Below are positions 1 through 7,221 of a DNA stretch of 64,000 bases, piece after piece. Origin of the DNA: Aurantimonas endophytica (GTDB taxonomy: Bacteria > Pseudomonadota > Alphaproteobacteria > Rhizobiales > Rhizobiaceae); the NCBI RefSeq assembly GCF_014196845.1, contig NZ_JACIEM010000004.1:558001-622000 (forward strand), read 5' to 3'. Numbering within the stretch: the stretch's first letter is position 1; each line of letters opens with the position of its first letter. A model generated the notes under the pieces. That model saw nothing but the letters and a program-made list of their open reading frames with translations, had not been told where the DNA came from and did not search any database. Made by a program: the position numbers and the translations under genes.

Positions 1-157
1 GGATGCCGAAGGGCGGGAAGTCGACGAGCATGCCGATATTGACGGTGCCGCGCGCCTTGATCTCCTCGACGGTCTGGGCCGAAGCCGGGGCGATCGTGGC
101 GCCGGCGAGCAGTGCGGCCGCGGCGGCGAAGCCGAGTGCCTTGGTGAAATAGTTCAT
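1..157 (-). CDS. Amino-acid ABC transporter substrate-binding protein (N-terminus only)
   Basis: The gene is cut by the left edge, so only the first 52 residues are visible. They form a Sec signal peptide (MNYFTK, an Ala-rich hydrophobic core, cleavage near PASAQT) followed by VEEIKARGTVNIGM and DFPPFG, the usual start of family 3 periplasmic amino-acid binding proteins. The ATG at 157 has a strong GGGAGGAA ribosome site. It lies last in a leftward unit behind two permease genes, 54 bases after the nearer one, so it should be the periplasmic receptor of that importer. The ligand cannot be read from the fragment. Confidence 0.85.
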   Translation of the reverse strand, partial: MNYFTKALGFAAAAALLAGATIAPASAQTVEEIKARGTVNIGMLVDFPPFGI

Positions 158-211
158 GGTGTTCCTCCCGTTGGATGACGTCGTGCCGAAGCGGCGTGAC
201 GATAGATAGGG

Positions 212-868
212 TCAGCGCTGCGCGATGGCGGCGAAGCGGCGTTCCATGTGCCGGGCCACCAGCGACAGCGGCCAGCAGATGACGAAATAGATCAGCGCGA
301 CCAGACCGAAGACCTTGAAGGGGTCGAAGGTGGCGTTGTTGACGATCTGGCCGGCCCGCGTCAGCTCGACGAAGCCGATGATCGAGGCGAGCGAGGTGCC
401 CTTGATCAGCTGCACCAGGAAGCCGACCGTCGGCGCCACGGCGATGCGGGCGGCCTGCGGCAGGATGATGGATTTCATCCGGTCGTAGTAGGAGATGCCG
501 AGAGCCCAGCTGGCTTCGGCCTGTCCCGCCGGCACCGCCTGGATGCAGCCGCGCCAGATTTCGCCGAGAAAGGCGGAGGCGTGGAGGGTCAGGGCGAGCG
601 CGGCGGCAAACCAGGGATTGACGCCGTAGCCGAGAATGCTGAGGCCGAAGAACACCAGGAACAGCTGCATCAAGAGCGGCGTGCCCTGGAACAGGCGGAT
701 GAAGCCGAGGGCGAGGCCGGAGATGATGCGGTTGTGCGAGACGCGGGCGAGCGCCGTGATCAGCCCGCCGACGGCGCCGCCGGCGAATGCGATCGCCGAG
801 AGCGCAAGCGTCCACTGGACCGCGGAGAGGATGAACCAGACTTCATCGGGGCCGAAGGCGCGGATCAT
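212..868 (-). CDS. Polar amino-acid ABC transporter permease (second)
   Basis: This 218-residue inner-membrane protein belongs to the HisM/GlnP group. It begins MIRAFGPDEVWFILSAVQWT, has about five hydrophobic segments, and near residue 140 carries the cytoplasmic EAA loop (EASWALGISYYDRMKSIILP), which contacts the ATPase. The segment RLFQGTPLLMQLF is the typical family signature. An AGGAGG site precedes the ATG at 868. It starts 11 bases after the stop of the neighbouring permease, so the two are translationally linked and probably form a heterodimer. No ATPase gene lies on this side; it may be beyond the window edge. Confidence 0.9.
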   Translation of the reverse strand: MIRAFGPDEVWFILSAVQWTLALSAIAFAGGAVGGLITALARVSHNRIISGLALGFIRLFQGTPLLMQLFLVFFGLSILGYGVNPWFAAALALTLHASAFLGEIWRGCIQAVPAGQAEASWALGISYYDRMKSIILPQAARIAVAPTVGFLVQLIKGTSLASIIGFVELTRAGQIVNNATFDPFKVFGLVALIYFVICWPLSLVARHMERRFAAIAQR

Positions 869-879
869 GTCGGTGCCTC

Positions 880-1548
880 CTATCGGCTCATCGGGTAGTG
901 GAAGGCGGCCCGCTGGATCAGGCTGAAGAATGCCGAGAAGCCGAGCGAGAGGGCGAGGTACATCGCCGTGATGACCAGATAGACCTCGAACGAGGCGAAG
1001 GTCTGCGCCTGCAGGTCGTTGCCGGCGGCGGCCAAGTCGTTCGCCGAGATCACGGAGACGACGCTCGAGGTCAGCATCAGGAAGATGAACTGGCTGGTCA
1101 GCGCCGGATAGACGGTCCGCAGCGCCGGCTTCATGACGATATAGCGGAAGATCTGGCCGCGCTTCAGCCCGAGCGCCGTGCCGGCCTCGACCTGGCCGGT
1201 GGGGATCGACTCGATGCCGGCGCGTACGATCTCGGTCGCATAGGCGCCGACATTGACGACCAGCGCCAGCAGCGCCGCGGTGCCCGGCGTCAGCCGCAGG
1301 CCGAAGGCGGGAAGCGCGAAATAGATGAAGAAGATCTGGATCAGGAACGGCGTGTTGCGGATGAGCTCGATATAGACGTCGATCAGGAAGCGTACCGGCT
1401 TCGGCCCGGCCGTCTTGCCGACGGCGCAGACGACGGCGACCACCAGCCCGATCAGCATCGCCCCGAAGGACAGCTGGATCGTGACCCAGGCTCCCGCGAG
1501 GAGCTGATCGAAATTGTCGAACACGGGAGTAAAATTGAACTGGTACAC
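880..1548 (-). CDS. Polar amino-acid ABC transporter permease (first)
   Basis: A 222-residue permease of the same family as its downstream partner. Visible features are the N-terminal stretch before the first membrane segment, the signature ELIRNTPFLIQIFFIYFALP, and the EAA loop QVEAGTALGLKRGQIFRYIV. The start is a GTG at 1548 preceded by GGAGAGG. A Cds1-like enzyme gene lies 171 bases upstream on the same strand. That suggests, but does not prove, that the transported amino acid is cystine/cysteine or a related sulfur compound. Confidence 0.9.
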   Translation of the reverse strand: MYQFNFTPVFDNFDQLLAGAWVTIQLSFGAMLIGLVVAVVCAVGKTAGPKPVRFLIDVYIELIRNTPFLIQIFFIYFALPAFGLRLTPGTAALLALVVNVGAYATEIVRAGIESIPTGQVEAGTALGLKRGQIFRYIVMKPALRTVYPALTSQFIFLMLTSSVVSVISANDLAAAGNDLQAQTFASFEVYLVITAMYLALSLGFSAFFSLIQRAAFHYPMSR

Positions 1549-1719
1549 GCCCGACCTCTCCAGAGGCGTGGAAGGCGTGCTTCCCCCTCGCTGCAGCCAT
1601 TCGACCGCCAGCCGCCCGCAGGCACTGGCCCGATCTACCGGACCAGCCGCGCGAGCGTCAACCCTTTGACTCCGCGTAAGGTGTGGCCCTCGGTGTGGGA
1701 CAGGTGGGCGCCAGGGGGG

Positions 1720-2886
1720 CTAGAGCCCGTCGACGCCGCGGTCGATGAAGGCCTCGATGCGCCGGCGGTAGGGATCGAGGTCGATGCCGTTCGCCTTCAG
1801 CCAGCCCGGATCGTAATAGGTCGAGGCATAGCGGTCGCCGCTGTCGCAGATCAGCGTGACCAGCGAGCCCGTCTCGCCGGCGCGCATCATGCAGGCGGCG
1901 ATCCAGCAGAGGCCGAAGAAATTGGTGCCGGTCGAGCCGCCGACGCGGCGGAACAGGCGCTCGGAGAGCACGTGCATCGCCGCAATCGAGGCGGCGTCCG
2001 GCACCTTGATCATGTGGTCGATGACCGCCGGCAGGAAGGATGGCTCGACCCGCGGGCGGCCGATCCCCTCGATCCGCGAGCCCTTGGAGCAGGTGACGTC
2101 GCGATTGCCTGTCCGATAGGCGTCGTAGAAGGCGGAGTGCTCGACGTCGACGACGCAGAGCCGCGTGTCGAGGCCGCGATAGCGGATGTAGCGGCCGATC
2201 GTCGCCGAGGTGCCGCCGGTGCCGGCGCTCATCACCACCCAGGCCGGGACGGAGTGAACTTCGCCCTGCATCTGGTCGAAGATGCTCTCGGCGATGTTGT
2301 TGTTGCCGCGCCAGTCCGTCGCCCGCTCGGCGAAGGTGAACTGGTCGAGATAATAGCCGCCGGTCTCGGCGGCGATGCGGATCGCCTCGTCATAGATGTC
2401 GGCGGCGCGCTCGACGAAGGCGCAGCGCCCGCCGAAGCGCTGAATCGCGGCGATCTTCTCCGGGCTGGTCGAGCGCGGCATCACGGCGATGAACGGCAGT
2501 TTCAGGAACTGCGCGAAATATGCCTCGCTGACCGCCGTCGATCCCGAGGAGGCCTCGACCAGCGTCGTGCCCTGGCGGATCGCACCGTTGCAGATGCCAT
2601 AGAGGAACAGCGATCGGGCAAGCCGGTGCTTCAGGCTGCCGGTCGGATGCGTCGACTCGTCCTTGAAATAGATGTCGATGCCCGGAAGGCCGGGAAAGTT
2701 CGGCTTGACCAGATGCGTGTCGGCCGAGCGCCGCGCATCGCCGGTGAGCAGCGCGATCGCTTCCTTGGTCCAGGCCGGTCCGGTCAGGTCGGCGCCGGAC
2801 AGCAGCGCCGAGCAGTCGAGGCAGAGATCGGCGAAGGGCAGCGTTTCGGTCATGGGATGCGGCTGGCTCGGTCGGTGGATTGTCAT
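1720..2886 (-). CDS. PLP-dependent cysteine synthase/Cds1-like cysteine desulfhydrase family protein
   Basis: A 388-residue fold-type II PLP enzyme. Lys86 in [11 protein letters not shown] is the expected Schiff-base lysine, [15 protein letters not shown] is the substrate loop, and [14 protein letters not shown] binds the cofactor phosphate. The [12 protein letters not shown] segment and overall length match the Cds1/cysteine synthase-like group rather than CysK (about 310 residues). Known members release sulfide from L-cysteine; activity on another beta-substituted amino acid is possible. The ATG at 2886 has GGAGAT upstream; the later ATG at 2853 has no good site. It is separated from proX by a terminator, so it should have its own promoter within 2887-2943. 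Confidence 0.8.
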   Translation of the reverse strand: MTIHRPSQPHPMTETLPFADLCLDCSALLSGADLTGPAWTKEAIALLTGDARRSADTHLVKPNFPGLPGIDIYFKDESTHPTGSLKHRLARSLFLYGICNGAIRQGTTLVEASSGSTAVSEAYFAQFLKLPFIAVMPRSTSPEKIAAIQRFGGRCAFVERAADIYDEAIRIAAETGGYYLDQFTFAERATDWRGNNNIAESIFDQMQGEVHSVPAWVVMSAGTGGTSATIGRYIRYRGLDTRLCVVDVEHSAFYDAYRTGNRDVTCSKGSRIEGIGRPRVEPSFLPAVIDHMIKVPDAASIAAMHVLSERLFRRVGGSTGTNFFGLCWIAACMMRAGETGSLVTLICDSGDRYASTYYDPGWLKANGIDLDPYRRRIEAFIDRGVDGL

Positions 2887-2943
2887 GATGGGATCTCCGG
2901 GATCAGCGTGCCGGCCGTTCGCGGGATGGTGGCGTGTGCAAAT

Positions 2944-2976
2944 GAAAACCCGCCCGACAGGAGTCCGTCGGGCGGG
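2944..2976 (-). terminator. Intrinsic terminator of the proVWX unit
   Basis: A perfect 10-base-pair stem (2949-2958 with 2967-2976) has an eight-base loop and is followed, in the minus direction, by TTTTC. This is a classical rho-independent terminator 84 bases past the proX stop. It separates the betaine transporter from the cysteine-enzyme gene. Confidence 0.85.
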
Positions 2977-3059
2977 AGATTGTCCGATGCCGTCTCACAG
3001 CATCATTCAGCGTGTGGCAAGCGCCGGACGAGAACGGGCTCGGGCCGCAAGGCGTGGTC

Positions 3060-4100
3060 TCAGTTCGCTGCTGCCCTTGCGTCGGCCAGCCATTTGTCGG
3101 TGTCGGCCTTGTTGCTCTCGATCCAATCGGCGGCCTGCTTCTGGATGTCTTCCTCGCTGTTCTCACCGTTATTCATGGCGGCGTTCTGGGCGAAGATGTC
3201 CTCGAGCGGGATCGACGCTGCCTCGAGGAGCGTGCGCACGGCGGGGTTCTCGTTCAGGAACTCGGTATTGGCGACCGGCTGGATGTCGTTGGCGGGCCAG
3301 CCCATGACGCAGGGATCGGCGACGCAGCCCTGGACACCCGGCACCGTCGCGGCGTCGGCAAGACTCATCTGGTCTTCCGGCAGTTCGACCCCCGGCGTCT
3401 CGATCCAGACGACGTCCTCGCCCGGCTTCAACTCGTCCACGGTCCAGTTCGGGGTCCAGGTATAGAACAGGATCGGGTCGCCCTGCTCGTGGGCGGCGAT
3501 CGCGTCGGCCATCGACGCGGAATAGTTGGCCTTGATGGCGTTGATCGAGTCGTTGAGGTCGAAGGCTTCCAGCTGATGCGTGATGGTGACCTCGCAGCCC
3601 CAGCCCGGCGGGCAGGCGACGAGATCGGCCTTGCCGTCGCCGTCGCGATCGAAGGCTTCCATCACCTCCGGCCGCTTGAAGTCCTCCAGCGACTTGATGT
3701 CGAATTCCTCGGCCGAAGCCTTGTCGACGAGATAGCCCTGAAGCGCGCCGCCCTTGGCGACATAGCCGATCTTCTCGGCCTGGCCGTCGAAGGCGCTCTC
3801 ATAGGTATTGTGCAGCGGGAACCAGCCTTCGACCCACAGCGTCACGTCGCCTTGCCCGACGGCCTGGTAGAATACCGGCGCATCGAGCGTCGTGGGCTGC
3901 GTCACCTCGTAGCCGAGCTTCTGGAGAAGCTGGCGATAGATCTCGGTCGAAAACCAGCCGGTGTCCCATGTCGGACGGGCCATGGTGACGGTGACGCCGT
4001 CACCCGGCATGTCCTGGGCGAAGCCGGGTGCGGCCGCGGTCAGCGCCAGGGCAGCGACTCCGGCGGTCGCGAGATATTTCTGCAGCGTCCTGATCGTCAT
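3060..4100 (-). CDS. proX: Glycine betaine/proline-betaine ABC transporter substrate-binding protein ProX
   Basis: A 346-residue periplasmic binding protein (OpuAC/ProX fold). The ATG at 4100 gives a signal peptide (MTIRTLQKYLATAG...) cleaved after GFAQ; upstream in-frame codons would bury this signal. The mature start GVTVTMARPTWDTGW is typical of ProX. The many tryptophans (WFPLHNTYES, YTWTPNWTVDEL) could supply the aromatic cage that holds a quaternary ammonium head group, as in E. coli ProX; the residue assignment is inference. It follows proW by 100 bases and closes a tetR-proV-proW-proX order. Confidence 0.92.
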   Translation of the reverse strand: MTIRTLQKYLATAGVAALALTAAAPGFAQDMPGDGVTVTMARPTWDTGWFSTEIYRQLLQKLGYEVTQPTTLDAPVFYQAVGQGDVTLWVEGWFPLHNTYESAFDGQAEKIGYVAKGGALQGYLVDKASAEEFDIKSLEDFKRPEVMEAFDRDGDGKADLVACPPGWGCEVTITHQLEAFDLNDSINAIKANYSASMADAIAAHEQGDPILFYTWTPNWTVDELKPGEDVVWIETPGVELPEDQMSLADAATVPGVQGCVADPCVMGWPANDIQPVANTEFLNENPAVRTLLEAASIPLEDIFAQNAAMNNGENSEEDIQKQAADWIESNKADTDKWLADARAAAN

Positions 4101-4200
4101 GGGCTTGGTTTTCCTTCGGTTGGTGGTTCGAGGGCTGGAGCATTCGCTGGCGCGAACGCAGGTTGGGCAGAGCCACATCGGGAGGGACGTCGCCGTCAGG

Positions 4201-5133
4201 TCACTCCGCCGGTTCGCTTTTGATGGTGCGGCTTCCGAACGCCATGGGGCGCAGCAGCCGGGCCAGGGTAGCGCGCGTCGAGCCGCGGGGTCTGCCGGGA
4301 TCGGCAAGCCCCTGCGTGATGCGGTCGAGCATGATGGCGAGGAGCACGATGCCGATCCCGCCCACCGTGGCCGTGCCGACATCGAGGCGCCCGAGGCCCG
4401 TGTAGACGGTGAGGCCAAGGCCGCCGGCGCCGATCAGGGCGGCGATCACCGCCATGGACAGCGCAAGCATCAGGGTTTGGTTGAGGCCCGCCATGATCGT
4501 CCGCAGCGCCAGCGGCAGCTGCACTTCCCAGAGAATCTGCCGCGGCGTCGAGCCGAAGGCCTTGGCCGCCTCGATGAGGTCGCCGCGGACGTTGCGGATG
4601 CCGAGATCGGTGAGCCGGATGATCGGGGGCAGGGCGAAGATGATGGTGGCGATGACGCCGGGCACCATGCCGACGCCGAACAGCATGACGATCGGCACGA
4701 GATACACGAAGGACGGGATGGTCTGCATGATGTCGAGTGCCGGCCGGACCATGCTGGCGAAACGGTCGCTGCGTGCCGACAGGATACCGAGCGGCACACC
4801 GAGAAGGACACAGAAGAACAGGGCGGTGATGATCATCGACAGCGTCGTCATGGTCTCCGACCAGAGGCCGATGAGGTCGATCAGGACGAGCGCGACTGCG
4901 GTGAAGATCGCGACGCCGCGGCCAGCCGCACGCCAGGCGACGAGGACGAGGACCGCGGTGAAGACGAGCATCGGCACCGCGTTCAGGAACGCGTCGAGGG
5001 CCTGCAGGACGAAGGTGACGGGCTCCTGCGCGGCCCGGAAGAACGGCCGGAAGTTCGGCACGACCCAGCCGCGGACGAAGGTCTCGATCCAGTTCGCGAG
5101 GGGCAGGGTGGCGTAGTCTGAGGGGCTGAACAT
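4201..5133 (-). CDS. proW: Glycine betaine/proline ABC transporter permease ProW
   Basis: A 310-residue membrane protein with the long amphipathic N-terminal part typical of ProW (NWIETFVRGWVVPNF), then several membrane segments. The EAA loop IEAAKAFGSTPRQILWEVQL should dock onto ProV. The ATG at 5133 directly abuts the TAG stop of proV (5134-5136), which implies coupled translation. It forms the translocation pore for betaine uptake. Confidence 0.93.
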   Translation of the reverse strand: MFSPSDYATLPLANWIETFVRGWVVPNFRPFFRAAQEPVTFVLQALDAFLNAVPMLVFTAVLVLVAWRAAGRGVAIFTAVALVLIDLIGLWSETMTTLSMIITALFFCVLLGVPLGILSARSDRFASMVRPALDIMQTIPSFVYLVPIVMLFGVGMVPGVIATIIFALPPIIRLTDLGIRNVRGDLIEAAKAFGSTPRQILWEVQLPLALRTIMAGLNQTLMLALSMAVIAALIGAGGLGLTVYTGLGRLDVGTATVGGIGIVLLAIMLDRITQGLADPGRPRGSTRATLARLLRPMAFGSRTIKSEPAE

Positions 5134-6414
5134 CTAGTGGGCGCCTTCCTGCAGGCTGGCGGCGAGCGGCTGTCGGCCGGCAGCGAGCGCGGCGCTTCCG
5201 GCGGGAAGTGGCGGCGCCGCGTCCGCCCCGGTCCTGTCCCGCTCGTTGCCGACCTCCCGGCAGATCGCGCCCGGCTCGACGATGCCGATCAGCCGGTCGT
5301 CGTCGTCCACCACGGCGATCGGCACGCCCTGGCATGCCAGCGGGTAGAGCGTGTAGATCGGCGCGTCGCCCGATGTTCGCGGGAAATCCTTGCGGGCGGC
5401 CTGCTCGAGGGACTGTCCGACGGTGCTTTCGTCGGAAAGGCCGCGATGCGTCACGACGCCGAGCGGCAGCCCTGCCTTGACGAGATAGAGCGCGTCGCGG
5501 CCGAGGGAGCGCATGGCGGCCAGCGCCGTCTCGCGGGTGTCGGTTCCCGCTTCCAGCGCGTGGGCGGGTTCGGCGACGCGCATCGTGCTGAACACCCGCG
5601 AGCGGTCGATGTCCTGGGTGAAGGCGGCGACGTAGTCGTCTGCCGGCGCGCCGACGATCTCCTCGGCCGTACCGACCTGCACGAAGCGTCCGCCCTTCAT
5701 GATGGCGATGCGGTCGCCCAGCATCAGCGCCTCGTTCAAATCGTGGGTGATGAAGACGATCGTCTTGTTGAGGCTCTGCTGGATCCGCAGCAGCTCCTCC
5801 TGCATGTCGCGGCGGATCAGCGGGTCGAGCGCCCCGAACGGCTCGTCCATCAGGAGGATGTCGACGTCGGCGGCCAGCGCCCGGGCCAGCCCGACGCGCT
5901 GCTGCATGCCGCCGGAGAGCTGCTCTGGATAGGATTTGGCATAGGCCGAAAGCCCCACCCGCTCCAGCGCCTCGAGGGCGCGGGCGTGGCGGATGGCGGC
6001 GTCGGTACCTTTAACCTTCAGGCCATAGGCGACGTTGTCGATGACCGTCTTGTGGGGAAACAGCGCGAAATGCTGGAACACCATGGCGATCTTCTCGCGG
6101 CGGATCCGGACGATCTCCGCATCGCTGCGGTTCGCGACATTCTCTCCGTCGATCAGCACTTCGCCGGATGTCGGCTTGATCAGCCCGTTCAGCATGCGGA
6201 TCAGCGTCGACTTGCCGGAGCCGGACAGGCCCATGACGACGAAGATCTGGCCCGCCTTGATGTCGAAACTCACGTCGTGGACGCCGACGACGCTGCCGGT
6301 CTCGCGGAAGATCGCCTCCTTCGCGCTGCCGTCCTTCAGCATGCGGAGGGCATGCTGCGGGTCGGTGCCGAAGATCTTGGTGAGGTTGCGAACGCTCAGC
6401 TTGTCATGCGCCAA
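5134..6414 (-). CDS. proV: Glycine betaine/proline ABC transporter ATP-binding protein ProV
   Basis: A 426-residue ATPase with Walker A GLSGSGKSTLI, signature LSGGMQQRVGLARAL, Walker B ILLMDEPFGALD and a C-terminal CBS-domain region (about residues 280-400) that in this family senses ionic strength. The N-terminal RNLTKIFGTDPQ segment is diagnostic for ProV. The start is a TTG at 6414 with an AAGGGAG site six bases upstream; the nearest ATG at 6407 is out of frame. The C-terminal tail is Ala/Gly-rich. The gene starts 36 bases after the tetR stop and is probably cotranscribed with it. Confidence 0.93.
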   Translation of the reverse strand: MAHDKLSVRNLTKIFGTDPQHALRMLKDGSAKEAIFRETGSVVGVHDVSFDIKAGQIFVVMGLSGSGKSTLIRMLNGLIKPTSGEVLIDGENVANRSDAEIVRIRREKIAMVFQHFALFPHKTVIDNVAYGLKVKGTDAAIRHARALEALERVGLSAYAKSYPEQLSGGMQQRVGLARALAADVDILLMDEPFGALDPLIRRDMQEELLRIQQSLNKTIVFITHDLNEALMLGDRIAIMKGGRFVQVGTAEEIVGAPADDYVAAFTQDIDRSRVFSTMRVAEPAHALEAGTDTRETALAAMRSLGRDALYLVKAGLPLGVVTHRGLSDESTVGQSLEQAARKDFPRTSGDAPIYTLYPLACQGVPIAVVDDDDRLIGIVEPGAICREVGNERDRTGADAAPPLPAGSAALAAGRQPLAASLQEGAH

Positions 6415-6450
6415 TCGACGGCTCCCTTTTGAATGATGATTGGCGATCGT

Positions 6451-7077
6451 TCACTCCGAATAGCCATGTCTTGAGAAGAAACGATCGAGTTCGCGAGGCT
6501 GCGGCGCCTGTCCCGTGAAGATCTCGACATAGTTCGGGATTCGCCGCATCCGGACAGCAATGTCCTCGCGGGTCTGCATGGAGAGATAGCCGATCTGGAC
6601 GAGATAGATCGTGCGGGCACGCACGTCGGCTGTCGCCGGATCGACGCCGAAGCGCGCGCACATGGCGGTCAGGGCCTCGATCCGCAGCTGGTCGGACTGG
6701 CGAACCTCGGCGAGGATGTCGTCCGATTGCAGTGCCCAGCTCCGGACCGCGAACTCCAGCTGCGAGTCGAAGAGCGTGTTGTCGAACCAGCAGTCGAACA
6801 CGTTCAGCATCGCCTCGGCGATCGACTCTGCGTAAGCCTCGGACTGCCTCACGATGTTGCCGGTGTTCTTGTCGCGCCAGCGCGAGATCAACTCGGCCAG
6901 CAATTCCTCGCGGTCCTTGAAGAACCAGTAGAAACTCGTCCGTGCGAGGTTCAGCTTCTTGGCGAGCGTCAGGATCTTGACCGCGTCGACTCCGGATTCG
7001 ATCAGCAGGTCATAGGCTGCCTCAAGCCAGATCTCCGGCGACCCGCGCCCAGTGCTGTCATTCACCAACTGGTCCAT
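6451..7077 (-). CDS. TetR-family transcriptional regulator of the betaine locus
   Basis: A 208-residue regulator. The N-terminal helix-turn-helix runs through VKILTLAKKLNLARTSFYWF, matching TetR recognition helices (SFYWFFKDREELL). The rest is a helical ligand-binding domain with no motif I can assign. The ATG at 7077 faces the demethylase gene across 144 bases carrying three palindromic elements, the likely operators. Because proVWX follows on the same strand, this protein probably represses its own operon and the divergent demethylase until a betaine or its product binds. Ligand identity is inference. Confidence 0.9.
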   Translation of the reverse strand: MDQLVNDSTGRGSPEIWLEAAYDLLIESGVDAVKILTLAKKLNLARTSFYWFFKDREELLAELISRWRDKNTGNIVRQSEAYAESIAEAMLNVFDCWFDNTLFDSQLEFAVRSWALQSDDILAEVRQSDQLRIEALTAMCARFGVDPATADVRARTIYLVQIGYLSMQTREDIAVRMRRIPNYVEIFTGQAPQPRELDRFFSRHGYSE

Positions 7078-7116
7078 GCGGAAGAGCCTAACGAGCCCGG
7101 GACGCGAGATCAAGCG

Positions 7117-7180
7117 CAATGTACACTTGTGTCGGTAAGCAAGACGTACATGTCGTCTCACTTGACACCTGTGTACATTG
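7117..7180. promoter_or_regulatory. Three-element operator region between tetR and the demethylase gene
   Basis: The arms 7117-7133 and 7164-7180 form an inverted repeat that matches at 15 of 17 positions, and each contains a local ACAC-NN-GTGT dyad. A third dyad, AGACG...CGTCT, occupies 7142-7158. The three centres are about 22 and 20 bases apart, near two helical turns, so dimers could sit on one face of the DNA. Placement between divergent genes next to a TetR gene makes these the likely TetR sites. Confidence 0.65.
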
Positions 7181-7221
7181 GGCCGTAAGTCAGGCCAGTT
7201 CGTCGGACAGGAACCCGGTAG

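Noticed and set aside
898-3465. An 855-codon plus-strand frame across the permease and PLP genes
   Set aside because: It is antisense to three genes with clear family motifs and reads as Arg/Asp/Gly-rich nonsense typical of antisense frames in this genome.
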